Source of the DNA: Dehalococcoidia bacterium
GTDB lineage: Bacteria; Chloroflexota; Dehalococcoidia; Dehalococcoidales; BS750m-G39
Assembly: GCA_030615425.1 (NCBI GenBank)
Contig: JAUWZG010000014.1
Coordinates: forward strand, 1-18,005
Direction of reading: 5' to 3'
Length of the DNA: 18,005 bases
The notes under the pieces were generated by a model. That model was not told the DNA's origin. It worked only from the letters and a program-made list of their open reading frames with translations, and did not search any database. The translations under genes and the position numbers were made by a program. Of this stretch, positions 6,661-13,883 are shown in pieces; the first letter of the stretch is position 1; each line of letters opens with the position of its first letter.

Positions 6661-6701
6661 TTACCGCTAGCCGTCAACAATTCAAGGCACAGAGGACACA
6701 C

Positions 6702-6730
6702 TTGACCTAGTCCACAGGGGCTGATATTAT
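6702..6730 (+). promoter_or_regulatory. Promoter of pyrF with a palindrome over the -10
   Basis: TTGACC (6702-6707), a 17-nt spacer, TATTAT (6725-6730) with an upstream TGA (extended -10). The -10 is embedded in CTGATA-T-TATCAG (6721-6733), a perfect 6-1-6 palindrome that could be an operator or chance. Confidence 0.68.
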
Positions 6731-6751
6731 CAGCTTATACGGGGGTGCAAG

Positions 6752-7576
6752 GTGAACTTCAACGAAAAACTGACGGAGGCAATGAAAAAGAATGAGAGCT
6801 TACTCTGCATCGGGCTTGATCCTGACCCGGAGCTGATGCCGAGACGGATGGACGTTCTTAAATTCAATAAGGCGATTATTGATGCCACCTTTGACCTGGT
6901 ATGCGCCTACAAACCCAACCTCGCCTTCTATGAAGCCCTTGATGATGGGATTGACGACCTGAAGCGCACTATTAAGTACATACCGGATAATATTCCGGTA
7001 ATCGGCGATGCCAAACGGGGTGATATCGGCAACACCGCCAAAGCCTATGCCAAGGCTCTTTTTTCCACCTACGGCTTTGATGCCGCCACCGTGAACCCCT
7101 ACCTCGGCTTCGATTCAATAGAGCCTTTTATTGAGCAGTGGGATAAGGGAATATTTATTCTCTGCCGGACGTCAAACCCCGGCGCCGCTGATTTCCAGAA
7201 CCTGCGCCTTGTCTTAAGGCGCAAGCGCCTCCCCCTATTTGAGATTGTAGCCCTCAGAGCCGCTCAGTGGAATAAACTAGGCAATAATATCGGGCTGGTG
7301 GTGGGAGCTACCTATCCCAAGGAACTGAAACTGATAAGGCAGAACCACCCCAATATGCTGCTTTTGATACCCGGCATTGGCGCTCAGGGGGGAGACCTGG
7401 CTTCGGCAGTTCGCCATGGGGTCAGTACTCGGGGGCAGAAAGCGATTTTCTCCTCGTCAAGGCAAATCATATATGCCTCAAGGGGAAGGGATTTCGCCGA
7501 TGCAGCGCGGCGGGTCGCCTTATCGTTAAGAGACAAGATTAACCATTATCGCTCTACCCTAAGCTCAGCTCGTTGA
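6752..7576 (+). CDS. pyrF: Orotidine 5'-phosphate decarboxylase, type 2 (PyrF)
   Basis: Last step of UMP synthesis: decarboxylation of OMP. 274 residues, the length of the long bacterial form. [13 protein letters not shown] opens the barrel, AYKPN (K54) follows, and the catalytic motif [11 protein letters not shown] has D86, K88 and D91. [10 protein letters not shown] and [10 protein letters not shown] near the C-terminus form the phosphate-binding end. GTG start at 6752, with a G-rich Shine-Dalgarno (GGGGG at 6741-6745). The DUF951 gene follows after 10 nt. Confidence 0.94.
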   Translation: MNFNEKLTEAMKKNESLLCIGLDPDPELMPRRMDVLKFNKAIIDATFDLVCAYKPNLAFYEALDDGIDDLKRTIKYIPDNIPVIGDAKRGDIGNTAKAYAKALFSTYGFDAATVNPYLGFDSIEPFIEQWDKGIFILCRTSNPGAADFQNLRLVLRRKRLPLFEIVALRAAQWNKLGNNIGLVVGATYPKELKLIRQNHPNMLLLIPGIGAQGGDLASAVRHGVSTRGQKAIFSSSRQIIYASRGRDFADAARRVALSLRDKINHYRSTLSSAR

Positions 7577-7586
7577 GACAAAAAGC

Positions 7587-7778
7587 ATGGTTATGGAGAT
7601 AAAGCTGGGCGATGTGGTCCGCCTTAAGAAGAAACACCCCTGCGGCAGCGATGAGTGGCAGGTGGTCAGGCTGGGGGCTGATATCGGGATTAAATGCCTT
7701 AAGTGCCAGCGCCGAGTTCTCATCGAGCGCAGTGTCTTCGAGCGCAGAGTTAAAGTCTTCATTTCCCGAGGTCAGTAA
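7587..7778 (+). CDS. DUF951 family small protein
   Basis: 63 residues with [22 protein letters not shown], then CLKC (37-40) and a basic C-terminus. This matches the DUF951 family of small cytosolic proteins, which commonly read VRxKKPHPCGSxEW. Function is unknown; C19, C37 and C40 may bind a metal or nucleic acid (inference). Two ATGs, at 7587 and 7593, are possible starts. It is 10 nt downstream of pyrF, so likely in that operon. Its TAA stop overlaps the ATG of the dinB remnant (TAATG), pointing to a former DUF951-dinB coupling. Confidence 0.87.
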   Translation: MVMEIKLGDVVRLKKKHPCGSDEWQVVRLGADIGIKCLKCQRRVLIERSVFERRVKVFISRGQ

Positions 7779-7806
7779 TGGCTCGCCGCATTATGCATAT
7801 TGACCT
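7778..7806 (+). repeat. Direct repeat, left copy (dinB start)
   Basis: 29-nt direct repeat with one mismatch (T7801 against C8975), the partner being 8952-8980. The two copies bracket the aldo/keto reductase gene and its promoter. Confidence 0.85.
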
Positions 7807-7834
7807 GACTCAAGTTGATAATCGGAGATACTAA
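7778..7834 (+). pseudogene. 5' remnant of dinB (18 codons)
   Basis: The first 23 nt (7778-7800) are identical to the start of dinB at 8952-8974, and 28 of the first 29 match. Both encode [10 protein letters not shown]. After that the sequence diverges and stops at TAA (7832-7834). It keeps a good Shine-Dalgarno (GAGGT at 7767-7773) and overlaps the DUF951 stop. It reads as the original dinB start, left behind when the aldo/keto reductase segment came to separate it from the full gene. Confidence 0.8.
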
Positions 7835-7843
7835 TTCAATAAT
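7815..7843 (+). promoter_or_regulatory. Promoter of the aldo/keto reductase gene
   Basis: TTGATA (7815-7820), a 17-nt spacer, AATAAT (7838-7843); each hexamer matches consensus at five of six positions. It begins 9 nt after the end of the left dinB repeat, so the gene appears to have arrived with its own promoter. Confidence 0.55.
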
Positions 7844-7884
7844 ACAGACCAGAGATTCCCTAAGGCACAAATAGGAGGCAAAAA

Positions 7885-8892
7885 GTGGAAATGCGTTTTC
7901 TGGGCGAAACCGGCGTCAAGGTCTCTGAGCTATGCTTGGGGACGATGACTTTTGGTGGTCGGGGCTTCTTCAAGAACATTGGTGGACTCGGACAGAAGGA
8001 AGCTAATACCCTGGTGAATATGGCCCTGGAGGCAGGGATAAACTTCTTTGACACCGCCGATGTCTATTCCGAGGGGCTATCGGAGGAGATAGTCGGCAAG
8101 GCACTGGGCAACCGACGCAAGAGCGTCATCCTGGCCACCAAAGTCCGCGGCAAAATGGGGCCGGGGCCCAACGATGTCGGACTTTCCCGCCATCATATCA
8201 TCAAGGCATGCCACGCCAGCCTGAAGAGGCTGGGCACGGACTATATCGACCTCTATCAGGTCCACAACTTCGACCCCGACACACCGCTGGAGGAGACCAT
8301 GCGGGCTCTCGATGACCTGGTGCGCCAGGGGAAGGTGCGCTATATCGGCTGTTCTAACTTCTCCGGCTGGCAGTTGATGAAAGCCATAGCTATCTCCGAT
8401 AAGCGCGGCTGGGAAAGGTTCGTAACGCTGCAAGCCCTCTATTCGCTGATGGCGCGCGAACTGGAAAATGAGCTGGTGCCTCTATGCCTTGACCAGGGGC
8501 TAGGCATCCTGGTCTGGAGCCCTTTGAGCGGCGGCTTCCTCAGTGGCAAATATCGTCGTGGAAAGCCTCAACCCAAGGGCACCCGCCTTAGCGGGCCGCA
8601 GCCAAGATTCCTGCAATTTGATGAGGAAAAGGGATTTGATATTGTCGAGGAACTGGACCGAATCGCCAAGGCACATAATGCCACCGTTGCCCAGGCAGCG
8701 CTTATTTACCTGCTCGGCAAAGAGGGAGTATCTTCGGTCATCATCGGCGCGCGGACGCCAGAGCAACTGGCCGATAACCTCAAAACAACCGATTGGGAAA
8801 TGACCGCCGAAGAAGTCAGCCGGCTCGACGAACTGAGCCAGCCACTGGCTATTTATCCCTACTGGATGCAGGCAATGGCACCGCCTGAATAA
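7885..8892 (+). CDS. Aldo/keto reductase
   Basis: 335-residue NAD(P)H-dependent oxidoreductase of the AKR superfamily (TIM barrel, cytosolic). The catalytic tetrad is visible: D56 and Y61 in FFDTADVYS, K86 in ATKVRGK, H127 in YQVHNFD. The C-terminal cofactor region includes SSVIIGARTPEQLADN. Substrate cannot be predicted. GTG start at 7885, with AGGAGG (7873-7878) 6 nt before; the ATG at 7891 would be too far away. It has its own promoter and sits between the two copies of the dinB start, so it looks like a later arrival in a pyrF-DUF951-dinB operon. Confidence 0.93.
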   Translation: MEMRFLGETGVKVSELCLGTMTFGGRGFFKNIGGLGQKEANTLVNMALEAGINFFDTADVYSEGLSEEIVGKALGNRRKSVILATKVRGKMGPGPNDVGLSRHHIIKACHASLKRLGTDYIDLYQVHNFDPDTPLEETMRALDDLVRQGKVRYIGCSNFSGWQLMKAIAISDKRGWERFVTLQALYSLMARELENELVPLCLDQGLGILVWSPLSGGFLSGKYRRGKPQPKGTRLSGPQPRFLQFDEEKGFDIVEELDRIAKAHNATVAQAALIYLLGKEGVSSVIIGARTPEQLADNLKTTDWEMTAEEVSRLDELSQPLAIYPYWMQAMAPPE

Positions 8893-8942
8893 CTGAACAG
8901 GCACCCCTGGCCGCTATCCTCCTCACGGTTGAATTGGTATAA

Positions 8943-8951
8943 TAAAAGCGT
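8943..8951 (+). promoter_or_regulatory. Junction upstream of dinB following the extended -10
   Basis: An extended -10, TGG-TATAAT, ends at 8943, and only AAAAGCGT (8944-8951) separates it from the dinB ATG at 8952. No -35 or Shine-Dalgarno sequence is evident. This is the spacing expected for a leaderless message. Confidence 0.5.
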
Positions 8952-8980
8952 ATGGCTCGCCGCATTATGCATATCGACCT
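8952..8980 (+). repeat. Direct repeat, right copy (start of dinB)
   Basis: Partner of 7778-7806, one mismatch. This copy is the beginning of the intact gene. Confidence 0.85.
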
Positions 8981-10172
8981 CGACGCCTTCTTTGTCTCCG
9001 TGGAGCAGGTGGACGACCCCAGCCTCAAGGGCAAGCCGGTCGTCGTCGGGGGGCGTCCCCAGGGGCGGGGGGTGGTTGCCTCCGCCTCATATGAAGCCCG
9101 GGCTTTTGGACTGCGTGCTGGTATGCCGCTGGTCACCGCCAGCCGTCTCTGCCCGCAGGCTATTTTTATCCAGGGCAGCTTCCCCAGGTATCGTGACGCT
9201 TCACAAAGGTTTATGACTACCTTAGCTTCCTTCTCCCCCTATCTTGAGCCGATGGGCCTTGACGAAGCCTACCTAGACGCCACCGGCTTTGAGTCCATCC
9301 ACGGCTCGGCCCGTCAGATGGCGGCAAAGATAAAGCAGCGGGTCAAAGCTGAGCTGGGGCTTACCGCCTCAATCGGCATCGCCAGCGGCAAGGTTACAGC
9401 CAAGGTCGCCTCCGAGCTATCCAAGCCTGACGGGCTGCTGGAGGTGGCGGCGGGTAAAGAGCGCGCCTTCCTGTCGCCGTTACCCATCGCCAAGCTGCCG
9501 GGAATAGGCAAAAAAACAGGGCACAAATTAAAGAGCCTGAGTATTGACACTATAGGCAAACTATCCACCATGCCCTTAAAAGCCCTAAAAAGCCATTTTG
9601 GTGCGTCTGGTGAGGTTCTACAACGTTTCGCCAGCGGCATTGATGATAGGGAGGTAGAGCCCCCGGCCTCGGCCAAGTCCACCAGCCGTGAGACCACCTT
9701 CGGCCAGGATACCAGAGACCGCTCCCTGCTCAAGGCAACCCTGCGCTACCTGGGGGAGAGGGTGGGTGCCGACCTGCGCCAGAAGGGCAAGCGGGCGAGG
9801 TGCATAACCCTGAAGCTGAGATATGCCGACTTTACCACCTTCACCCGCCGCCAGACTTTGAGCCAGACCACCGATAGCGACCAGACCATCTTTGACACCG
9901 GGCTGAAGCTGCTAAACCGGGCGCTATCTGAGGAAAAGCAAGCGGTGCGCCTTATTGGCATCGGGGTATCAGAGCTGGTGGAAGCGGGCCGGCAGCTGGA
10001 GATGCTGGACACCTCCGCTCAGAGGCAGGAGCAGCTGGATAAAGCCATCGACCGCATCCGCAAAAAATACGGTTTCACCGCCATACAGACGGGCAGGACA
10101 CTGAAGCTAAAGGATATCTTCCCCGAGGGTGGGGAGGGCTACACGCTGCAGACGCCGAGCTTATCAAGGTAG
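8952..10172 (+). CDS. dinB: DNA polymerase IV (Y-family, DinB)
   Basis: Error-prone translesion polymerase. 406 residues. Palm catalytic carboxylates are D9 (MHIDLDAFF) and D104-E105 (GLDEAYLD, where most homologues have Ser-Ile/Val before DEA). F13 is the likely steric gate; SYEAR (46-50) supplies nucleotide-binding residues. LPGIGKKT is the thumb helix-hairpin-helix, followed by a little-finger domain (about 240-345). I see no clear C-terminal beta-clamp motif. No Shine-Dalgarno lies before the ATG; an extended -10 box ends 8 nt upstream. An earlier copy of its first 29 nt sits at 7778, behind DUF951. No SOS box was recognised. The 3' end is 3 nt from the convergent PAS gene. Confidence 0.95.
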   Translation: MARRIMHIDLDAFFVSVEQVDDPSLKGKPVVVGGRPQGRGVVASASYEARAFGLRAGMPLVTASRLCPQAIFIQGSFPRYRDASQRFMTTLASFSPYLEPMGLDEAYLDATGFESIHGSARQMAAKIKQRVKAELGLTASIGIASGKVTAKVASELSKPDGLLEVAAGKERAFLSPLPIAKLPGIGKKTGHKLKSLSIDTIGKLSTMPLKALKSHFGASGEVLQRFASGIDDREVEPPASAKSTSRETTFGQDTRDRSLLKATLRYLGERVGADLRQKGKRARCITLKLRYADFTTFTRRQTLSQTTDSDQTIFDTGLKLLNRALSEEKQAVRLIGIGVSELVEAGRQLEMLDTSAQRQEQLDKAIDRIRKKYGFTAIQTGRTLKLKDIFPEGGEGYTLQTPSLSR

Positions 10173-10175
10173 GGG

Positions 10176-10568
10176 TTACCCCTCATCCAGCAGTCTCTTC
10201 TCACCCTCTATCTTCTGCAGGTCGGTTATGTCCTGGGTTACCTCCAACACACCGATGTACTTGCCAGCTTTATCCTTGACGGCAAAATACCTGATATATA
10301 CCCTGCGCCCTTTTAGCTCAATCCAGAATTCGGCTACATCGCTCCTGCCTGATTTTAAGTCGCTTACTACCTGCTCTACCTTATGTACGCTTTGCTGCGG
10401 ATGGCACTGCTGCACCTTCTTGCCGATGACCGCCGGAGTCCTTCTGAATATCCTCTCCTCACCCCGGCTGTAATACCTGACGGTATCGGTCTCGTCAACG
10501 AAGGTTAAATCTACTGGCAGTGTGTCAAAGATAGCCTCAAGCGTCTCGGTTGACAGTGTTTCCAGCAT
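10176..10568 (-). CDS. Stand-alone PAS domain protein (DUF438 C-terminal type)
   Basis: 130 residues consisting of one PAS fold. VDLTFVDETDTVRYYS, RIFRRTPAVIGKKVQQCHP, SVHKVEQVV, VAEFWIELKGRRVYIRYFAVKD and GVLEVTQDIT follow the PAS module found at the C-terminus of DUF438/hemerythrin proteins. Here the DUF438 and hemerythrin parts are absent, and there is no output domain. It may sense a ligand or redox state and act through a partner (inference). ATG start; GGGGGTGA lies shortly before it. Divergent from mscS. Confidence 0.85.
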   Translation of the reverse strand: MLETLSTETLEAIFDTLPVDLTFVDETDTVRYYSRGEERIFRRTPAVIGKKVQQCHPQQSVHKVEQVVSDLKSGRSDVAEFWIELKGRRVYIRYFAVKDKAGKYIGVLEVTQDITDLQKIEGEKRLLDEG

Positions 10569-10647
10569 AGCTCACCCCCAATCCCGTGTTACCTAATATA
10601 TACCACTTAGCCCGACTTGAGTCCAGCCTTCTCATAAAGCCATACTG

Positions 10648-10678
10648 TGGTATAATATATCAAGTTGTTCTGAGGAGG
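10648..10678 (+). promoter_or_regulatory. Extended -10 promoter and strong RBS of mscS
   Basis: TGG-TATAAT (10648-10656) is a perfect extended -10; the -35 is weak (TTCTCA at a 16-nt spacing). GAGGAGG (10672-10678) is a strong Shine-Dalgarno 8 nt before the ATG at 10687. Confidence 0.65.
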
Positions 10679-10686
10679 CGGTCGCT

Positions 10687-11868
10687 ATGTGGGACTGGTT
10701 CATGGATAACGGGATATGGATACTAATCGCCGTCGTTTCGGCGTTCATTCTGTTCTTTCTGTTCAAGCACTGGATTCCCCGGGCTATAGAAAAGTTAGTG
10801 CCCCTGCAGTGGCGGGAGCAACTGAGAGGCATCCAGAGGGTGGTAGTCTGGGTCATTATCGGTATCGGCGGGGTTATACTGGCTCTTGCCGTAGCTGCAG
10901 TTATCCTCTCCCGCTACGGCATGGATATCTCTCCGGCTCTGGACGCAGTACGTGGCTGGCTACTGGAACACGGCATTCTTATTTTAGTCATCCTTCTGCT
11001 ATCCTATCTGGTTTATAAGGTATCCAAGGTATTAACGCCCAGAATAATGGAGAGGTTTATTACGACAAGAGGCAAAGGGCGTCGTGCCCGGTCGGAGCAT
11101 GCCAAAAGGTCAGAGACATTAAGCAGCGCCATCACCCAAGTTATCGCGCTAATTCTAATTGTAATTGCCCTATTCATGATTCTTTCCGAGGTAGGGCTGG
11201 ATATTACCCCCCTCCTAGCCGGGGCTGGAGTCGCCGGCATTGCCATAGGCTTTGCCGCCCAGAGCTTCATAAAGGACTTGATTGCCGGCTTCCTCATCAT
11301 CTCCGAGAATCAGTTTGATGTAGGCGATGTCATCAAGATTGCCGATGCAGTTGGCATAGTGGAAGGGGTTAACCTCAGGCGGACCCAGCTCCGAGACCTG
11401 GATGGCATTCTTCATATTGTCCCAAACGGCGAAATCAGGGTAGCCAGCAACTATACCATGTCATGGTCCCGGGCACACCTGAATATCAGTGTCGCCTACA
11501 AAGAAGACCTTGACCGGGTAATGGCAATAATCAGGAGAGTATGGGAAGAAATGGCTTCGGAGCCAGATTGGGAACCGAAACTAATCGCCAAAACACCCTG
11601 GCTGCTCCGGGTAAATAAATTTGGAGATTCAGGAATTGAAATCAAGGCAGTAGGTGAAACCCGACCGATGAAGCAGTGGGAGGTTATGGGGGAACTGAGG
11701 AGAAGAATCAAGAGGGTCTTTGATGAGGAAGGAATAGAAATCCCCTGGCCTCACGTCAAGCTTTACATGGGTGAAAGCGAAGCAAGCGGCGGGCTAACCT
11801 GTAAGGCTTGCTCACAGGTCAACCCTCCCGGCAGTAAATTCTGCTCCCATTGTGGTGCCAAGTTTTAG
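10687..11868 (+). CDS. MscS family mechanosensitive channel with C-terminal zinc ribbon
   Basis: 393-residue membrane channel that would release solutes on hypo-osmotic shock. Membrane segments lie at about 8-28, 51-74, 94-114 and 150-168, followed by the pore helix region 174-206 (PLLAGAGVAGIAIGFAAQSF, then KDLIAGF), rich in Gly and Ala as in MscS TM3. The beta domain (FDVGDVIKI, VPNGEI) and the C-terminal alpha/beta domain follow. Residues 372-389 add a zinc ribbon, C372-x2-C375 and C386-x2-C389 (FCSHCGAKF at the end), which standard MscS lacks. ATG start, strong Shine-Dalgarno, own promoter, and a terminator at 11903-11927. Confidence 0.92.
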   Translation: MWDWFMDNGIWILIAVVSAFILFFLFKHWIPRAIEKLVPLQWREQLRGIQRVVVWVIIGIGGVILALAVAAVILSRYGMDISPALDAVRGWLLEHGILILVILLLSYLVYKVSKVLTPRIMERFITTRGKGRRARSEHAKRSETLSSAITQVIALILIVIALFMILSEVGLDITPLLAGAGVAGIAIGFAAQSFIKDLIAGFLIISENQFDVGDVIKIADAVGIVEGVNLRRTQLRDLDGILHIVPNGEIRVASNYTMSWSRAHLNISVAYKEDLDRVMAIIRRVWEEMASEPDWEPKLIAKTPWLLRVNKFGDSGIEIKAVGETRPMKQWEVMGELRRRIKRVFDEEGIEIPWPHVKLYMGESEASGGLTCKACSQVNPPGSKFCSHCGAKF

Positions 11869-11902
11869 CCCGCAAAGTTAATTGGAGAGGGAAGAGATTA
11901 TT

Positions 11903-11927
11903 AGAGAGGGGGCAAAGCCCCCTCTCT
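11903..11927 (+). terminator. Hairpin after mscS, likely terminator
   Basis: Perfect 11-bp stem AGAGAGGGGGC/GCCCCCTCTCT closed by an AAA loop. The following TACTTTACC is only weakly U-rich, so termination efficiency is uncertain. The GGGCAAAGCCC core resembles the dispersed intergenic repeats at 480 and 16261. Confidence 0.6.
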
Positions 11928-11939
11928 TACTTTACCTAC

Positions 11940-11969
11940 TTGTCTTATTTCCAAGTGATGAGTTATAAT
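11940..11969 (+). promoter_or_regulatory. Promoter of ilvE
   Basis: TTGTCT (11940-11945), an 18-nt spacer, TATAAT (11964-11969). The Shine-Dalgarno AAGGAGAG (11983-11990) precedes the ATG at 11998. Confidence 0.62.
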
Positions 11970-11997
11970 GAACGCTATCTAACAAGGAGAGAATTAA

Positions 11998-12915
11998 ATG
12001 CCGTCTTACGCCTATTTTAATAAGCAATTTGTCCCTCTATCCCAAGCCAAGATAGGGGTTATGACCAATTCCCTCCACTACGGCACCGCCGTCTTTGAGG
12101 GCATCAGGGGCAACTGGAACAGCCAGCAAAAGCAGATTTACCTCTTCCGTCTCCGGGAGCATTACGAGCGGATGCACGACGGCTGCCAGGTGTTATATAT
12201 TGACCTGCCTTACACCATAGATGAGCTATGCCAGATAACCACTGAGCTGGTGGCAAGGTGCCGCTTTAAGGAAGATTTATACGTCCGCCCCCTGGCTTAC
12301 AAGAGCTCAGAGTCCTTAGGCGTCCGCCTCCATGACCTGGAATGTGATTTCCTGGTCTTCGCCTTCCCCTGGGGGCCCTATCTGGATAAGGATAGAGTGA
12401 GGTGCAGCGTCTCTTCATGGCGGCGCCCTGATTATAACGTAATCCCGCCCAGCGCCAAGATTACCGGGCTCTATGTCAATAACGCCTTTGCCAGATCAGA
12501 GGCCGCCGAGAAGGGCTTTGATGAAGCCATCATGCTTACCCCCAATGGCTATGTTGCCGAAGGCAGCGGCGAGAACATCTTTCTGGTGACGAAAGGTAAA
12601 CTGGTTACGCCCGCCATCGACAACCATATCCTGAAGGGCATTACCCGGGATACGGCGATAAAGCTGGCGCAGCAGGAACTGGGTATAGAGACCATCGAGA
12701 GGCCGATTGAGCTCGGCGAACTTTTTAGTGCCGAAGAGTGTTTCCTGACCGGCACCGCCGCCCACATAACCCCGATAGCTGAAATAGACCACCGCCAGAT
12801 AGGCAACGGCGAAATTGGCGAAATAACCAAGAAGTTACAGCATCTCTATTCTGAGATAATACGAGGCAATAACCCCAAATACCTCGATTGGTGCACCCCT
12901 GTCTACAAAAGATAG
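11998..12915 (+). CDS. ilvE: Branched-chain amino acid aminotransferase
   Basis: PLP-dependent fold-type IV transaminase interconverting Leu/Ile/Val and their 2-oxo acids. 305 residues, usual length. Near the N-terminus is SLHYGTAVFEGIRG. K154 (PPSAKITGLYVNN) is the Schiff-base lysine, E188 to N193 (EGSGEN) the PLP-binding segment, and FLTGTAAHITPI the C-terminal cofactor and substrate loop. These favour a branched-chain enzyme over D-amino acid transaminase. ATG start with a strong Shine-Dalgarno and its own promoter. The stop codon abuts the stop of the convergent aldolase gene with no intervening base. Confidence 0.93.
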   Translation: MPSYAYFNKQFVPLSQAKIGVMTNSLHYGTAVFEGIRGNWNSQQKQIYLFRLREHYERMHDGCQVLYIDLPYTIDELCQITTELVARCRFKEDLYVRPLAYKSSESLGVRLHDLECDFLVFAFPWGPYLDKDRVRCSVSSWRRPDYNVIPPSAKITGLYVNNAFARSEAAEKGFDEAIMLTPNGYVAEGSGENIFLVTKGKLVTPAIDNHILKGITRDTAIKLAQQELGIETIERPIELGELFSAEECFLTGTAAHITPIAEIDHRQIGNGEIGEITKKLQHLYSEIIRGNNPKYLDWCTPVYKR

Positions 12916-13497
12916 CTACTTCTTGGGGACGTTTTTGGGCACACCTACCTGCAGCGACTTCAATAGGCAGATTACCTGGCAGCCCTCCTCCAAAGTGGCG
13001 GTGTAATTATGGGCTTCCTCCAGAAGTTGACCAACGGCAAAGCTGCCATGACCATGAACCATGATAATCCGGTGTTGCTTTAATGCCTGGGCAATTATAT
13101 CAGCCAGACCCCCAGGTTTCACCTTCATGTGCCAACCCAGGACAGGAACCCGCCCCACTATAGACAGACCTTCAGCATCAATGGGTACAATCTCGGTTTC
13201 AGTTAGCGACAGGGCAACGGCATGAGAGGGATGGGCATGAACAATAGCCGATGCCGGTGTTTGCCGGTAAATAGCACGATGGACAGCTAATTCTATTGAC
13301 GCCAGTGGCGTATTGCGGTCATTTTTGTTTATCCCGGTCTCGATCAGGTCGTGCTCCTCTAAACAGCCTAGCCCGCTGGTGCGGCGAGTAATGATGACCT
13401 TCTCTCCCAGCCTGATACTCAGATTCCCGCTATGGGAGGAGACCAGCCCCTTGGTAAACAGGTCATGCCCTACAGTCTGAAACTGAGATAAAATCAT
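12916..13497 (-). CDS. Class II aldolase/adducin family protein (fuculose-1-phosphate aldolase-like)
   Basis: 193 residues. SSHSGNLSIR is the phosphate-binding block. Zinc ligands are H87 and H89 (HAHPSHAVALS), with H150 in HGHGSFAVG the probable third. E69 is in the position of the catalytic glutamate of FucA. Substrate is uncertain: L-fuculose phosphate, methylthioribulose phosphate dehydratase-like and other sugar phosphates are all possible. ATG start, Shine-Dalgarno AAGGGA. It is 39 nt downstream of rpsT and probably the last gene of the relA-rpsT transcript. Confidence 0.87.
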   Translation of the reverse strand: MILSQFQTVGHDLFTKGLVSSHSGNLSIRLGEKVIITRRTSGLGCLEEHDLIETGINKNDRNTPLASIELAVHRAIYRQTPASAIVHAHPSHAVALSLTETEIVPIDAEGLSIVGRVPVLGWHMKVKPGGLADIIAQALKQHRIIMVHGHGSFAVGQLLEEAHNYTATLEEGCQVICLLKSLQVGVPKNVPKK

Positions 13498-13536
13498 GGC
13501 TTCCCTTTCATGACATCCTTCGGAGCATAAACCTCT

Positions 13537-13872
13537 TTACCCTCCTGAGTCAAGTTCTTCCGGGGAGGGTTGTTCAGCCGCTTGCGGCTCGGTCTTAGCC
13601 GGAGCCGAGGCCTGGGCTTCACTTAGCTTCTTCATCAATCGTGATTTGCGGCGGGCGGCATTATTGGGGTGGATAACCCCCTTTTCCGCTGCTTTATCTA
13701 AAGAACTGATGGCAACCACCACCGCTTCCCGAGCCGCCTCAAGCTCGCCCAGGAAAATAAGCCTCTCCGCCTTAGTTATATTGCTCTTACACAGACTACG
13801 AATAGGTTTATTTCTGAGCTTCTTTCTTTCAGTTACACGTACCCGTTTTTGAGCCGATTTACTAACTGGCAA
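13537..13872 (-). CDS. rpsT: 30S ribosomal protein S20, with an acidic Pro/Ala-rich C-terminal tail
   Basis: Primary 16S rRNA-binding protein of the small subunit. 111 residues, longer than the usual 85-90. The core has SKSAQKRVRVTERKKLRNKPIRS and KGVIHPNNAARRKSRLMKKL, which are diagnostic of S20. The last 25 or so residues (TEPQAAEQPSPEELDSGG) form an acidic low-complexity tail. TTG start at 13872, decided by AAGGAGG (13885-13879) placed 6 nt before. That Shine-Dalgarno overlaps the relA stop codon, so the two genes are tightly linked. Confidence 0.95.
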   Translation of the reverse strand: MPVSKSAQKRVRVTERKKLRNKPIRSLCKSNITKAERLIFLGELEAAREAVVVAISSLDKAAEKGVIHPNNAARRKSRLMKKLSEAQASAPAKTEPQAAEQPSPEELDSGG

Positions 13873-13883
13873 TATCTACCTCC

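Noticed and set aside
7612..7803. 63-codon frame overlapping the DUF951 gene in another frame
   Set aside because: It is a shadow of DUF951 with no Shine-Dalgarno and no family resemblance; the DUF951 frame has the HPCG and CLKC motifs.
7778..8980. Insertion sequence or integron cassette carrying the aldo/keto reductase
   Set aside because: No transposase, terminal inverted repeats or recombination site is present; only the dinB-derived direct repeat marks the boundaries.
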